Assembly: GCA_963575745.1 (NCBI GenBank)
Contig: CAUYUJ010005002.1
Span: 353,856 to 417,855, forward strand
DNA length: 64,000 nucleotides
Direction: 5' to 3'
DNA from: Prorocentrum cordatum
Lineage: Eukaryota > Sar > Dinophyceae > Prorocentrales > Prorocentraceae
This document shows, one piece after another, positions 44,510 to 56,235 of this stretch. The position numbers and the translations under genes were made by a program. Below the pieces are notes generated by a model, which ran no database searches, was not told the DNA's origin, and saw only the letters and a program-made list of their open reading frames with translations. The stretch's first letter is position 1. Every line of letters starts with the position of its first letter.

Positions 44510-44638
44510 AAGGTGGGTGCGAGGTCGGGAAGGAGGGACGGGAAGGAAGAGCAGGAGGAGGCAGGAGCAGGAGCAGAAGGAGGCAGGAGGAGGAGGAGGA
44601 CGAGGCATGATGATGATGAAGCTATGAAGATGAGGATG

Positions 44639-44711
<73 letters not shown>

Positions 44712-45092
44712 GGAGGAGGAGGAGGGAGGAGGAGGAGGAGGAGGAGGAGGCAGGAGGAGGAGGAGGGGAGGAGGAGGAGGAGGAGGAGCAGGCAGGAGGA
44801 GCAGGAGGAGGCAGGAGGAGGCAGGAGGGAGGCGGCGGCAGGAGGGGCAGGAGGAGGCAGGAGGAGGCAGGAGGAGGCAGGAGGAGGCAGGAGGAGGCAG
44901 GAGAGGAAGGAGGAGGAGGAGGCAGGAGGAGGAGGAGGCAGGAGGAGGAGGAGGAGGAGGAGGAGGAGGAGGAGGAGGAGGAGGAGGAGGAGGAAGAGGA
45001 GGAGGAGGAGGAGGAGGAGGAGGAGGAGGAGGAGGAGGAGGAGCAGGCAGGAGGAGGAGGCAGGAGGAGGCAGGAGGCAGGACGGGGACGCC
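44510..45092 (+). repeat. GGA / GAT / GGAGGCA arrays
   Basis: Purine GGA triplets with an uninterrupted GAT block at about 44640-44710 and GGAGGCAGGA units (about 44790-45080). Long frames of Glu/Arg/Met or Ser/Leu/Pro are artefacts. Confidence 0.95.
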
Positions 45093-45942
45093 CCCCACAG
45101 AGATCCCACCAATCACTGAGACCGCGTTTAAGCCGCCTTAGCACACGGGAGACCACCCCTTTCTCCCTCCCCTGCAGTAAAATCGCCGAAATAAGGACCA
45201 CTGTGGCCCCAGGAGGGGCTGGTTTTCGGGCCACTCCTTTCGATCTAGCTCGGGGAGCAGAAATTTCCTTCGCTCCTTGCTCAGCGTTCGTCATGGCAGC
45301 GCGATGGCATTAGCAGGGAGACGGTATTTTGTCGTTTGCAGGCGCAGGCCCTCCACCTCAGTCACACAGGCATACCCACGAGGGCAAGACATCCCGTGCC
45401 CTGGGGAGAACCTCGGGCCATGTAGCACCACCTTGGGGAGCCTCACGAATAAGCTCGGTGCAGAGAGCGCTCAACAAACGCCTGAGAACTGAGGGAGCTT
45501 GCATTCGAAATCCATGATACGTATGGTAACCTTCCCAAGGGTACCCTTGCATGCTTGCCTCTTCGGCGCATCCTTAACCACTTTTGATGGCCCGCCCCGC
45601 TCGCAAAGCTTCGACATATGTAGGCGTCGAATGGGCTTGCATCCTTATCGTGCAACCTTACTAGACATGCTGAGTGTTGCCAGACCTACCGGTGAACAGA
45701 GGGAGGGGAGGAGACGGGCGAGGGGGCCAGCCAGGGAGAGAGCAACAAGTGGACAGGGGTTGGCGGAGCAGCGTCGGGGGGCCCGCCGCCTGGGGCCTCC
45801 GCCTCCCCTTCCTGCCTTCTCTCCTGCCTTCTCTCCCTCTCCTCCCTCGGTCGGTGGTTGGTCGGTCGGTCGGTCGGTCATCAGGCGGAGAAGTCAACGA
45901 CGCCCCAGCACAGGCAGCAGGAACATAGATAGTGGAAAAGCG
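45093..45942. other. no gene recognised
   Basis: 45130-45300 looks unique, with a TTTCTCCCTCCCCTGCAG acceptor-like stretch at 45162-45178, but the following frames close quickly. GGTC(A)GGTC tetranucleotide run at 45852-45880. Confidence 0.4.
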
Positions 45943-46001
45943 ATGACGGCAGCAGCGTCGGCACAGGGGCGCGAGGCTCCTGCCCGCACCAGCAGGCGCA
46001 G
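45943..46001 (+). CDS. candidate first exon (59 nt)
   Basis: ATG 45943 reads MTAAASAQGREAPARTSRR and ends CGCAG before GTGAGT, a textbook donor. No leader acceptor or second exon was found, so this may be chance. Confidence 0.2.
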
Positions 46002-46379
46002 GTGAGTGGCTGCCGAGAGGCAGCTTTTCACATGCAGCACAGGGCTATTGCTTTGGAAGTGGGCGAACACCAAGCACAGGACAAGGAAATAGCAAGGGGA
46101 ATTAGAAACGAACAGCCTCCACGCCTGGAGACGTCGGGTTGCTGACAGGGTCGAGTGGCACTTGTGGTGCCACACTGGACAAGTACTGCCTGCTAAAATG
46201 GGCGTACACTGGCGTCGCCCATGGGTGCGGCATACAGTCCTTGCCCAACCCCTCACCCCACGCCCCTCTTACGTTGCACACGATGGTGCGAGGTGTGCGT
46301 GTGTGTAAGAGAAAGGGAAAGAGGACAATCCTCACACACTCCGCACATAGTGAAACTGGTGTATCACACAATGCATGGC
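46002..46379. other. no gene recognised
   Basis: Moderate GC, stop-interrupted on the plus strand; a 204-codon minus frame (46102-46716) has no domain and lies antisense to the reverse-transcriptase remnant. Confidence 0.4.
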
Positions 46380-47300
46380 AATCCCTGTGACCACGCACGG
46401 CCCAGGGAGGCAACGAACTGACGGACCCCCCAAGGGATACCCCATCGATCCTCCGCAACATCAATGCCCAGCCGCTGACACAACCCACCATCTTGTGGCA
46501 AGCTTGAAGCAAACGAGATGGCAAGCTGCAGAGGATTTGGGGCAAGTCTCGTGGGGCACTCCAGACACACCTGAGGATGTTTAGTCGACGACTTCGGGAG
46601 GGTGGGTGGACACATGTTAAAAGATCTGAGCAACGCATTCGCCAGTACTGATCATGATACTGTGGACCAGGTCGTCGAGCTTCATGCCAAGCCAGAGGAC
46701 CACCATACATAAACATACCTATACACCCAAGTATCTATGTATATACATGCAACGGTTTCGGCAGAGACTTCTTCAGTTTGAAGCTTCAGACGAGGCGCTC
46801 GTCGTCAGGCCCATGGGTGGTGGCTGCATGGGCGACCCATTCATTGTCTCAGCCTTTTCCAATCATATCCTGGGGAAGGGAACTACGGTCATGGGATAGT
46901 CAATCAAAGATGTTGGCAGGGAGATGAAAGGGATAAACAGTGGAGACCTCCCTTCAGACGTATGCTGACGATTTGAAAAATCGCAATCGCTGATCCAGGG
47001 GACTCACTTGCCTCATGTCTGGGCAATTCGTGTACGTGGACCGAGATTTAGACGATGCCCTTTCCCAGCATGGCTATGCGCAGAATGCCGCCCAGCAGGA
47101 ATTGCTCGTGCATTGAGCTCAGCAGGAACGTTTCGGTCGAGCTAACGTCCGAGCGGGTGGTTTTGCTTTGGGGGGCGGCACGGGAGGAAGCAGGGTGCTT
47201 GGGACTGTATTTTTCCATGAAGGATCCGGCTAGGAATGAAGTGGTCCGTGAGTGCGCTGGTGCTCCCTGTGGTTTTTCATCTACTTAGTGGAATGTGAAA
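46380..47300 (+). pseudogene. reverse transcriptase remnant of a second LINE-like element
   Basis: Pieces in different plus frames: KDLSNAFASTDHDTVDQVV (about 46620-46680, motif A region), GGGCMGDPFIVSAFSNHI (about 46815-46870), QTYADDLKN (about 46955-46985; the YADD box is intact) and LDDALSQHGYAQNAAQQEL (about 47050-47110). These motifs in this order match a reverse transcriptase family I associate with dinoflagellate genomes. Frameshifts and stops between them show it is a fossil. A TATA/CATA-rich insertion-like piece at 46705-46750 interrupts the frame after motif A. Confidence 0.6.
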
Positions 47301-48239
47301 GCTCAATGGACTGGCTAGGAGGTGGAGGAGCTGTTAATTCATTGGTTTGGCTCCAAGCGCACCGTGATCGTGGTTAGAAAGCCTCGCCCTGTCCAAGAAA
47401 GGTTACGAAATAATAGGTTCGCGTTCAAGCCGGCTGGGCAGATCAGCAACGGGAGGGGCGGCTAGCTTTGAAGGGGGGGAGAGCACACCACGAGGCTTGC
47501 CAACAAGGGAGTTCAATGTCTCTGAAAATTATACGTATCACCTACCAGCCAGGGGATGATAATCATACGTTTGGAGCTTTATAAGACCTCTGGGTCGGTG
47601 GCCCGAGCGCCGCGCCCAGGTGCGGGCGGCCCTTCTCTGGTGAGTTTGACTCTGCAACCAGGCCACAGGTGTTGGCGCGTCGGCCCTCGCAGCGCGCTTG
47701 TCCTTGGTCGCAGCACATGGCGTCGGACTTGGACCAAGCAGTTCGGTGCGATTGGTATATCGAGCCGATTGCTCAGACCTTGTGCCAGTTTGCGGGGAAA
47801 AGGACGCACCGGAGGATTCTGTTGGATGGACTTCATGGAGCTACGAAGCCAAGAATTCGGCAAGCGCCGGCCTCCCCCCAGATGGCAGGAGGGCGCGCCG
47901 TCGCCAGATGCTGTACCACCACCAGGGCGCGATCCGTTGGATGTCCTCATGTGCACGCGCAGCAAACATGAAGTTTAATGTGGGGCTCGTCTCTGTAAGA
48001 GGGGGTGGCATTTTGATCGCGCGTATAGTCAGCGCGCCTCGTCCGAAACTTCCTACCACGTCATCGGGTCTTCGAGTATGCGCACCAGCTGTCGTCAAGC
48101 GTTCGCATCGCAAGCTGCACCGGCCAAGCGCTTATCTAGAGCCACCACAAGAGGATGCGGTCAACGTGAAGCAGCTCGTGCATAGCTAATTCTTAAACAC
48201 CCTCGGGCTCTTCTATGTTCCTGCTGTGAATATGACGGT
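47301..48239. other. probably more of the decayed retroelement; no readable domain
   Basis: Short open plus-strand segments (47669-47971, 47698-48189) with ordinary amino-acid composition lie between two retroelement remnants in the same orientation. No motif could be named. Confidence 0.35.
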
Positions 48240-49080
48240 GGTACGTGCGATGACCTCTGCAGCCGTCTGCTGCCGGGCCACTTGCCAGGGCAGATTGGCC
48301 CTGCGCCCGAGCTTCTCCCTGCCAGTCGGCCTGCCTGAGCGCGCGGAGGCGGGCGCGAAGATCGCCGCGCCGCCCTGGCGCAGCCAACTCATTGCCGCTG
48401 GCGCTGGGAAAAGCAAGGCGGACAGCTCAGACGGACCCAGGCGCGAGAGAAGGGCAGGACCGGGACTCGGGACATCATGATCGCAGTGGTCAAACTGGTC
48501 CTGAGCAACAGCCAGGACACCGCTGACGCGATGGCGATGCTGCGCACCGAGCACGAGCTCCCAGCCAGCGCGGGCTTGGTCGCGGCCAGCCAAGTAGCAG
48601 GCAAGACGCGCAACGAACAGTCCGCGTTGCTAAAGGCAGAAGGAAACGACAGAGGGGGACAGTGTATCACAAACCCAGGGGACTAGCACACATCCAGATA
48701 TTCATGGCGGCTTCCGAGCACGGCGCTACGAGGGCGGCGGCAGCGGGGCCAATCAGCATGCGGAGAGCAAGCGTATCGAGGGTGCTCCAGTTTTCAGTGA
48801 GGTACTGAGCGAGAACGAAGGGCCTACGAACGTGGACCAGCTGATCGGTCATTCCAGGATGAAGGTGCGCAGAAAGGACGAGGACGCGACGCCCATGCGC
48901 ACGCTGATGTGGCGCGTGGACCCCGCCACGAGGACGGCACGAGCGTGCAGGAGTGGCCCGTCAATTTTGTGGATTTCGAGGGCGGGGGGGTCAGGGCGGG
49001 TTCGCCGCCGCGCGGCCCACTCGAGAAGGCGCTCAGCAAATGCGCGAGGGACCACTGCAGCAAGACACAGTAGTGAGTTG
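48240..49080 (+). pseudogene. retroelement ORF1-like protein, frameshifted
   Basis: Three successive plus frames join into one protein: VVRAMTSAAVCC... (48238-48480), IAVVKLVLSNSQDTADAMA with LRTEHELPASAGLVAASQ (48480-48685), IQIFMAASEHGATRAAAAG (about 48693-48750) and AGSPPRGPLEKALSKC (about 48998-49046). The arrangement (VVK..., a HxxIFMA segment and a closing PPRGPLE motif) resembles N-terminal proteins of dinoflagellate LINE-like elements as I recall them. Third-position GC is high, so decay may be recent. Function unknown. Confidence 0.45.
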
Positions 49081-50109
49081 ACCAGGTGGCCTTCAGACCA
49101 GCTCCCGTCTGGCCGAATTGCTGGCTCGAGGTCTGTGCCTACCCTCTTCTTCTTCTTCTTCTTCTTCTTCGCCTCCTCTCCCAAGCGGTGGTCAGAGCGA
49201 GCGGCTGTTTGGCCCCGAGCCCCCCGAGTTTGTTTAGCAATCGCTCCAACAGTCAACAATACCATGAGGCCTCGTTTTGCCAAGGGGGCAAGGGTAATCA
49301 TGGTCGTTCGAGAGACACAGGTTTCAGCTTGGGAAAAGGTCCGCGTACCAAAGGCCAGCCGCGTCTGCAGGGCGCTGCGTGCATCGGATGCTTGCTGGCG
49401 GGGTCCGTGCCGCATCTGGCCGAATGTGGATTGCGTCTATAAGCATCTACCGTCGGCTTCGTAGGGTAAGCCTCCTCAGAGGCCAACCCCGTGGGCAGTT
49501 GAATCGTTTCGTTTGTTAGCCATAACGTTGTGAGGTCAGTGCTCTGCTTCGGATCTGGGTCCATGGGCAAGGAAGAAAGATATGATCTCTCAAACAAGAT
49601 GGGGCCATAACGTACACGCAAACCAGGAGGGTAAGTTGTCGCTTGGCCCGATACCGGCACACCCGAAGCATCAAGGCCTTGTAGGGGATATTGCCTGTGA
49701 TCTCTCTGACACAGGCCCCCACCCGGCGTGGCATCACGCTACCTCTGCATGGATCACAAAAGCAAGGGTGAAAAGGGCGGTTGTTTTTTGCCCGGCCCCC
49801 CAAAGCACATTGGTGGATGGTGGGCAGACACCCCCAGATGGTCCGCAAGCCGCTCGAAGCTTTGGAGCTCCCAATGAGACGGGACGCCTTCGCGCCAGGG
49901 GCAGGGGGCAGGGCGCTCCGTAACAATAGCAGGTATTCCGTACATTTTTGCAAGGCGGAGATGCCCAATAGCCGCTCGCATCAATTTACTTCCGAGGTTT
50001 ATTTGGTAGCGTTCACAGGCCCACAAGTGCTCAAGGCCCACAGACATTCAGGGGATCTCAAGGGTCTGGCGGTCTGGTGGTCTGGGGGGTCTGGTCTGGG
50101 TGGGTCCTT
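49081..50109. other. no gene recognised; short TTC run
   Basis: (TTC)n at 49146-49171. No supported exon on either strand. Confidence 0.4.
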
Positions 50110-50410
50110 CTTCACCTCCTCCTCCTCCCTTTCCTCCTCCTCCTCCTTCTCCACCTCCTCCCTTTCCGCCTCCTCCCTTTCCTCCTCGTAATGCTCCTGC
50201 TCCTCCTCCTCCTCCTCCTCCTCCTCCTCCCGTTTCTCCGCCTCCCGTTTCTCATCGTTCTTTTTCTCCACCTCCCTTTTCCTTCTCCTCCTCCTCCTCC
50301 TCCTCCTCCTCCTCCTCCTCCTCCTCCTCCTCCTCCTCCTCTCGTTCTCCTCCTCCTCCTCCTCCTCCTCCTCCTCCTTAAAATCCCCCCTTCCTCCCCT
50401 TCTCCTCCTC
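50110..50410 (+). repeat. TCC array
   Basis: About 300 bp of CTCCTC/TTCTCC triplets with small interruptions. Confidence 0.95.
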
Positions 50411-50759
50411 CCTTCTCCGCGGGCTCGGGCAGTAGGCATCAGAGTCCTGGGTCGGACGCTGCCCCCCCCCCCCCCCAGTGGGGCGTCGCCCGCTGGGGGG
50501 GGATCAAACTGGAGCTGCAGGAGGAACAAAAAGGGAAAGGAAGCGTGACGGGCGAAGGACGCCCCAGAGGGCGGGTCCGCCCCTGAGTATCGTGCAACCG
50601 ATCTCCATCCCCAGCGGCGTGGCCTGGGCCCCACTGGCCAGTTCACCCCCCTAGGTGGGGATGTGGGTCGTTGCCTTCGGGTTTCGACGGGTGCATCCCC
50701 AACTGGGAGGGGGTATTTTGGTGGGGGTCTCGAAGGGACTGGGGGTGGGGATGGGGATT
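50411..50759. other. no gene recognised
   Basis: C-run at 50461-50476 opposite a G-run at 50495-50502, able to form a hairpin. No exon. Confidence 0.4.
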
Positions 50760-50878
50760 GGTTAGACGATGCCGATCCTCCCCCCGCGCTCGCCCAGGGG
50801 GGGTCGGCGCGCAGGCCTCCCTTGGAGAGGGGCCCCGCGGGCGAGGCAGAGGCCAGAAGGGGCCAGCGGCGTCCTGCA
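50760..50878 (-). CDS. weak candidate exon on minus strand
   Basis: After CCTGCCCTTGCAG (minus strand, 50890-50879) the frame reads RRWPLLASASPAGPLSKGG then LRADPPWASAGGGSASS with high GC third positions. No donor was clear and no family is recognised. Confidence 0.25.
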
Positions 50879-51020
50879 AGGGCAGGAGCTGCAGGTTCGC
50901 AGCGCGCCGGCGGAGCGCAAAACTGGCCCTCCGACCTCCAGCCCTCTGCTCTCTTCGGGGGCGGCCCGGGGGACGCGGGGGGATGATCGGCCACGCGCAG
51001 AGGCGGGGGAGGGGGGGCTG

Positions 51021-51044
51021 CTGAGAAGCACCCCTGCTTCTCAG
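51021..51044. other. perfect 10-bp stem, 4-nt loop hairpin
   Basis: CTGAGAAGCA, CCCC, TGCTTCTCAG. Shares CTGAGAAG/CTTCTCAG with the dispersed repeat at 27845 and 42805. Confidence 0.8.
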
Positions 51045-52006
51045 AAAGCGCGGGCCTTGTCTGTAGATGCAATGCGGGCCGGCGCCTTCGAAGCAGCAGG
51101 GGTGTTTCCAAGCAGCCTTCCCCCCTCGCCTTACCCCCCTCTGCGCGCCGCCGAGAGGTGATGACCACCCTCTGGGCCCCCCCCCCCCGGCGGGGGCCAC
51201 GATATCTCCCCAGATTACATGGCTCCTTCTTCTCATTACAATGCGTTCCCTGGCCCCCCCGTGCCGCGCACACGTGCCGAGAGGATCTCTCGAGCGGCGA
51301 CCATATTCGTATCCGCGCCCTCGCGGTTTGTTTTCTGGGGTGCTATCCCGCGGATGCGCGGATGCGCGGTCGCACGGACACTTTCTGTGCGGGCGGGCAT
51401 GCGCGAAACACGCGCCCCGTGTCCGCGAGGTCACGGCCCAGGGGCCCGGCATGCGAGGCGGCGGATACTGACATGGTTTTTCGCCCGCGAGGAGAGCGGC
51501 CTGGACGTTGTGCACCCGAGCACCCGGTTCAGTAGCCGGGCGGCGGGAGATTGTTGTTTTCATCCTCTAGCGTTATCCGCCCCCCCCCCCCTCCGCCCGA
51601 GTGACGGTAACGATCCTATGCAAGGGGAGGTGGCATGGACACCGCCACACATGCTGGTGCCCGCGCGCATAGTGTGGCGATAGCAGCGCACCTCCGCCCC
51701 GACGTGCCCCACGGGCCCCACCCCGCCCAAGCGTTACCATTACCCAGGCCCCCCCATCGGTATCGACCATTACCAGAAATAACCAAAACCGATTCACCGA
51801 TTTTGGTCATGGTCCATGCCAGCCATCGCCGAATCGCGAGGATGAACCAAGAGCTGACGCTGACCGAAATCCGCGGTGACCAAGATCGACACGACGTTTA
51901 CGCGTTCAGGCTTTGTTATGGTCCCGGTTTTCTTCCCCTCCACGAGTGGAGCGGCCTCGCTCGTGTTGCAGAAGGGCCGGCGGCAAAGTCGTGCCAACCG
52001 CTAGGA
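51045..52006. other. no gene recognised
   Basis: Homopolymer C and G runs and overlapping GC-rich frames. 51735-51800 contains CGATTCACCGATTTTGGTCATGG-like near-palindromes; no exon supported. Confidence 0.35.
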
Positions 52007-52804
52007 TCATTGCCGCGTGTGCTTCTGGTCCCACGCGCGTGCTACGCAGCGCAAAGAGCCAACCGGGGGAGTCCCTGTCCCAAGGCTGCGCGGGCAGGAG
52101 TTCACAAACGGGAGGAGCACGGGCAGCGAGCAAGCGCACACAGCAAAGCGGAGGCCGCAGCGTGATGTCATGGGCGCCGCATCCCGAGCAAGCGGCGACG
52201 GTGTGAGGCAGCAACCGGCCCCCTCCGACAGTCCAAGGGCCCGTGAGGCGAACCGTCGTCCAGCACCGAAACGCGCGCCAGAAGGGCGGCGAGCCGCGCC
52301 AGCTGTGCATGCAGCGAATGGACTTGCAGGCGCAGCACCGAGCGGGTTGTGCCCCTGTTTGTGCAACGCTGCGCCCTCCGGGTCCTGCAGGGCTGGCCGT
52401 ACAACGTCGTGGCGGCAGCAGCGCGAAAGCTCCTTGCGCCCAACCAAAGAGCGGCGCGCGCGCAGAAGCCACTCCTCCGCAGACGCAGCTCGCCGTAGCA
52501 GGGCGACCTCGTCGCCGGCCGCCCCGGCCAACCAGAGGAGCTCGGTCAGCCATGCAAGTGGGCCTAGACATGTCGTCAGGCGCAGCATCTGGGCACCCGG
52601 GTGGTCCGACGGCAGCACGTCCAGCAGCGCCAGACCGATCGCCGCTGCCTCCAGGGCTTTTGCAGCGAGGCGACGTTCCCAGCCGCATTGGGCTACGACG
52701 AGGCAGCGAGCCACGTTTGCACAGTTTGGTATGCCGAGGATTTGTCTGCCCCAGAAGTATTGCGACGCATTGAGCGCGGGGCCCGCGCCCGGGGCCACAA
52801 TCAA
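52007..52804 (-). CDS. hypothetical coding-like region, possibly retroelement-derived
   Basis: The minus frame from 52804 reads IVAPGAGPALNASQYFWG, RQILGIPNCANVARCL, KALEAAAIGLALLDVLPS and LAWLTELLWLAGAAGDEV, helical and with high GC third positions to about 52390. Below that, a neighbouring frame (52340-52240) reads LRLQVHSLHAQLARLAAL, suggesting a frameshift. The style resembles the region after the reverse transcriptase of dinoflagellate LINEs, but no catalytic motif is present, so I leave it hypothetical. Confidence 0.3.
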   Translation of the reverse strand: MIVAPGAGPALNASQYFWGRQILGIPNCANVARCLVVAQCGWERRLAAKALEAAAIGLALLDVLPSDHPGAQMLRLTTCLGPLAWLTELLWLAGAAGDEVALLRRAASAEEWLLRARRSLVGRKELSRCCRHDVVRPALQDPEGAALHKQGHNPLGAAPASPFAACTAGAARRPSGARFGAGRRFASRALGLSEGAGCCLTPSPLARDAAPMTSRCGLRFAVCACSLPVLLPFVNSCPRSLGTGTPPVGSLRCVARAWDQKHTRQ

Positions 52805-53049
52805 GAGGGGCGCTGTACAGGGCGACCGGCTCTAACCGCGACAACGCTTGGCCAGCCACCACATGCGGCGAAAAACTCGCCGTCGGCGGCATGCTGCTGC
52901 AGTTCCAGATACTGGTGGCGACCGAGCGCGAAGACGCGGGCCAGGTGCGGGGCGAAAGATAGCTCGGCGTGCTGGTGGGCGCCGCTGCGATGTGGACTTC
53001 GTCGCTGGCGAGACGAGCAAGTGACCCAACCATGTGGCACAGGGCAGGC
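52805..53049. other. no gene recognised
   Basis: Short segment between the hypothetical minus region and the satellite. Confidence 0.35.
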
Positions 53050-54120
53050 TGGACGATCGAGGGGGAGCTCCTTCTGGGGTCGAAGGCGGTGTGAGACGGG
53101 CGAACCGCGTGAGGGGCGTGCAAGCATGAGGCGGGTACGGCACGCGGGCTTCTGGGGAGACGCATGCGATGACTGCCGCAGCGACCTTTGGTGGAGTTCA
53201 CTCTGGGGTCATGGTCCTCGTGATGGGTGTGCCGATAACTGCTGGGTCAGACGCATGCGGGCGGCGGCCCTGGGACCTTCCGTGGAGCTCCTTCTGGGGC
53301 CACGATCCTTGTGATGGATTGTGCAGAAATGCACGGGTTGGACGCATGCGGGCGGCGCCCTTGGGACCTGCGGTGGAGCGCCCCATGCGGCCGCGATCCT
53401 CGTGAAGGGTGTGCCGATGTGAGTTGGTCGGGCGCATGCGGGTGGTGCCCCTGAGACTTTCGGTGGAGCTCCTTCTGGGGCCACGCAACGTGTGGGTGGG
53501 TGCAAAAATCAACTGGTCGGACGCATGCGGGCTGCGGCCTGGGACCCTCGGTGGGGCTCCCTTTGGGGCCACGATCCTCGTGAGGGATGTGCCGAAATGG
53601 GTGGGTCGGACGCTTGCGGGCTGCGCCCTTGGAACCTTCGGCGGATTTCCTTGTGAGACCACGATCCTAGTAAGGTAGAGGGTCGGACGCATGCGGGCGG
53701 CGCCGCTGTGACCTTCGGTGAAGCCCCCTTCTCGGGCCCTGATCCCAGTGAGGGGTGTGCAGGAATGGGCGGGTCGGACGCATGCGGGCAGCGCCCCTAG
53801 GACTTGCGGTGAAGCTTCCTATGGGTTCACACTCCTCGCGGGGGGTGTGCCGAAATGGGTGGGTCGGACGCGTGCGGGTGGCGCCATTTGGGCCTGTGGC
53901 ACAGCGCCCTTTGGGGCCACGGAACGTGTGAAAGGGTGTGCAGAAAAAGGGTGGGTCGGACGCATGCGGGCGGCCCCTTTAGGATCTGCGGTGGAGCTTC
54001 CTATGTGGCCACGATGCTCGTGAGAGCTGTGCAGATCTTGGGTCGAATGCGTGCGGGCGGTGCCCCTTGTGACCTGCGGTGGAGCTCCCTCTGGGGTCAC
54101 GAAACGTGTGAGGGGTGTGC
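53050..54120 (+). repeat. ~88-90-bp satellite array, locus 2
   Basis: About twelve units with GGTGGAGCTCCTTCTGGGG, CCACGAT(C/G)CTCGTGA and GTCGGACGCATGCGGGCGG. The first and last units (53060, 54075-54120) resemble locus 1 (24655-25490) most closely. All on the plus strand. Confidence 0.88.
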
Positions 54121-54124
54121 CGAA

Positions 54125-54477
54125 GCTGATGGCGATGATAACGGCGATGAGGATGAGGATGATGATGAGGATGATGATGTTGCTGCTGATGATGATGCTA
54201 ACGATGATGATGATGCTGCTGCTGATGATGATTATGATGATGATGGTGATGATGATGATGTTGCTAATAGTGCTGACGATGTTGTTGTTGCTGAGTATGA
54301 TAATGATGATGCTGACAATGCTGATGCTGCTGATGATGATGCGGATGATGGTGATGATGACTATGCTGATGGTGCTGATGGTGGTGGTGATGGTGATGAT
54401 GGTGATTCTGCTGATGACGATGATGATGCTGATGATGATGTTGATGCTGTTGTTGATGCTGATGGTGATGGTGATGA
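54125..54477 (+). repeat. GAT/GCT triplet array
   Basis: GATGATGATGCTG-type imperfect triplets directly between the satellite and the 12-bp minisatellite of copy D. Confidence 0.95.
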
Positions 54478-54789
54478 GCGGGTTGCGGGGTGGGTTGCGG
54501 GTGGGTCGCGGGTGCGTCGCGAGCGGCTCGCGGGTGGGTCGCGGAATGGGTCGCGGGTGGGTCGCGGGTGGGTCGCGGGGTGGGTCGCGGAATGGGTCGC
54601 GGGTGGGTCGCGGGGTGGGTCGCGGATAGGTCACGGTTGGGTCGTGGGGTGGGTCGCGGGTAGGTCGCGGGGCGGGTCGCGGGTGGGACGACGCCAGACA
54701 ACAACACCAAACAAACAAACAAACAAACAAACGCACAAACACACAAACACACAAACACACACACACACACACCCACACACACACACACA

Positions 54790-54821
<32 letters not shown>

Positions 54822-55605
54822 CAAACGCACGCACACACACACACACACACGCACACACGCACACGCACAACATCAGCAGCAGCAGCAACATCAGCAATAA
54901 CATTCATATTAAGATTGGTCGTTCTTCTCTGTTCGCGTGCCGTTCAAAACGTCTATTACAAACCCTCGATACCCGCCCTCTTCGTCTTCGATCGTACCAC
55001 CTTGGGGGTATATATCTGTCTTACCTGCAAGGTGTTTTCGTGCAGCCCCTGATGCTTGGGAAGAGAGGACGGATGGAAGGAAGGGATAAGCGAGAAGGAG
55101 GGGGATGGAGCACGAGAGAAAGTCGCAGGAGGGGGGCTAGGAGCAGAAGACACGTGGCAGAACCAAACGGGCAGATCGGGCGGATAGACCCTAACGGGCG
55201 GGTCGGGAAGGCGAGACCAGGCTGCCAGGTCTAGCAGGCGGGTTTCTGAAGCGTGCGTCCTGCATGACCGTCGAGGAAGTCTCGAGCGACAGAGCGATTC
55301 CCAAAGAAACCGATAGGACATCCACAACGAGAGCGTGATTCCTGAGTGTCGAGGGCGCGGCGTCAGAATACATTGATAAAAAAACAGGGTGCGAGTCATG
55401 GGAAGAGGGCTTCAATTTGGAAAACAACATGTGCCCCGGAGGGGGGGGGTCAACAATAATTGGTATTAGAAATGAGAGTTCAACAACAACACCATCAACA
55501 ACACCACCAATAACAACGAGAATACGCATCGCGGAATCCCACTTCAGCCAGGCACCCAGGGACAGTGAATGACCGTTCGGCCCCCTATATCTGATTAGTG
55601 ATACT
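54478..55605 (-). repeat. modular dispersed repeat, copy D (compact, full length)
   Basis: On the minus strand: start block (55605-55530, GGTCATTCACTGTCCCTGGG), short GTT-like run, AATTATTGTTGACCCCC block (about 55450), CTCTCGC units (55345-55255), CACGCTTCAG block (55250-55090), conserved 3' block (55020-54895), CA/AAC-type tail (54870-54700) and the CGACCCACCCG minisatellite (54690-54478). At about 1.1 kb and without the extra block of copies A and C it is the best model of the family. Confidence 0.65.
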
Positions 55606-56235
55606 AAGAATGGTGGTGGTGGTGGTGGTGGTGGTGATGAGGATGAGCATGAGGATGACGACCCCAGGGATGGCGAGGTCGAAGTTGAGCTCGCGTAGGA
55701 CCTCACTCCGCTGGACCCCCCAGCAGCCCTCGAAAGTGACGACAGTTTCGCAGATCGCAGCTCCCCAGGGATGGCAACGTCACTCCGCTGGCAGTATCGC
55801 ACCACCCAGGGATGGCGAGGTCTAATTTGAGTCCGCGTGGAGCGTCACCCCGCCGGATCCCCCAGCAGCCTTCGAATGTGGCGACAGTTTCGCAGATCGC
55901 AGCCCCCCCCCCCAGGGACGGCGAGGTCCTATTTGAGTCCGCGTGGGATGTCACTCCGCTGAACCCCCCAGCAGCCCTCGAAAGTGGCGACGGTTTCGCA
56001 GATCGCAGCACCTCCAGGGATGGTGAGGTCTAGTTTGAGTCCGCGTGGGACATCACTCCGCTGGACTCCCCAGCAGCCTTCGAAAGTAGCGACAGTTTCG
56101 CAGATCGCAGCCCTCCCAGGGATGGCGAGGTCCTATTTGAGTCCGCGCGGGGCGTCACTCCGCTGGACCCCCCCAGCAGCCCTCGAAAGTGGCGACGGGT
56201 TCGCAGAATGCAGCCCCCCAGGGATGGCCAGGTAG
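55606..56235 (+). repeat. ~103-bp tandem array
   Basis: GATCGCAG occurs at 55753, 55895, 56001 and 56103, with GAATGCAG at 56206; later spacings are 106, 102 and 103. Each unit has CCAGGGATGGCGAGG, GAGTCCGCG, TCACTCCGCTGGA and CAGCAGCC(C/T)TCGAA. The 142-bp first interval includes a partial extra unit. Confidence 0.85.

Noticed and set aside
44405-45313. About 300-codon frames through GGA/GAT arrays
   Set aside because: Poly-Glu, poly-Met or poly-Ser runs without domain or splice context.
51906-53201. 431-codon minus frame
   Set aside because: Ser/Pro/Arg-rich shadow; the frame starting at 52804 has the better composition and codon bias.
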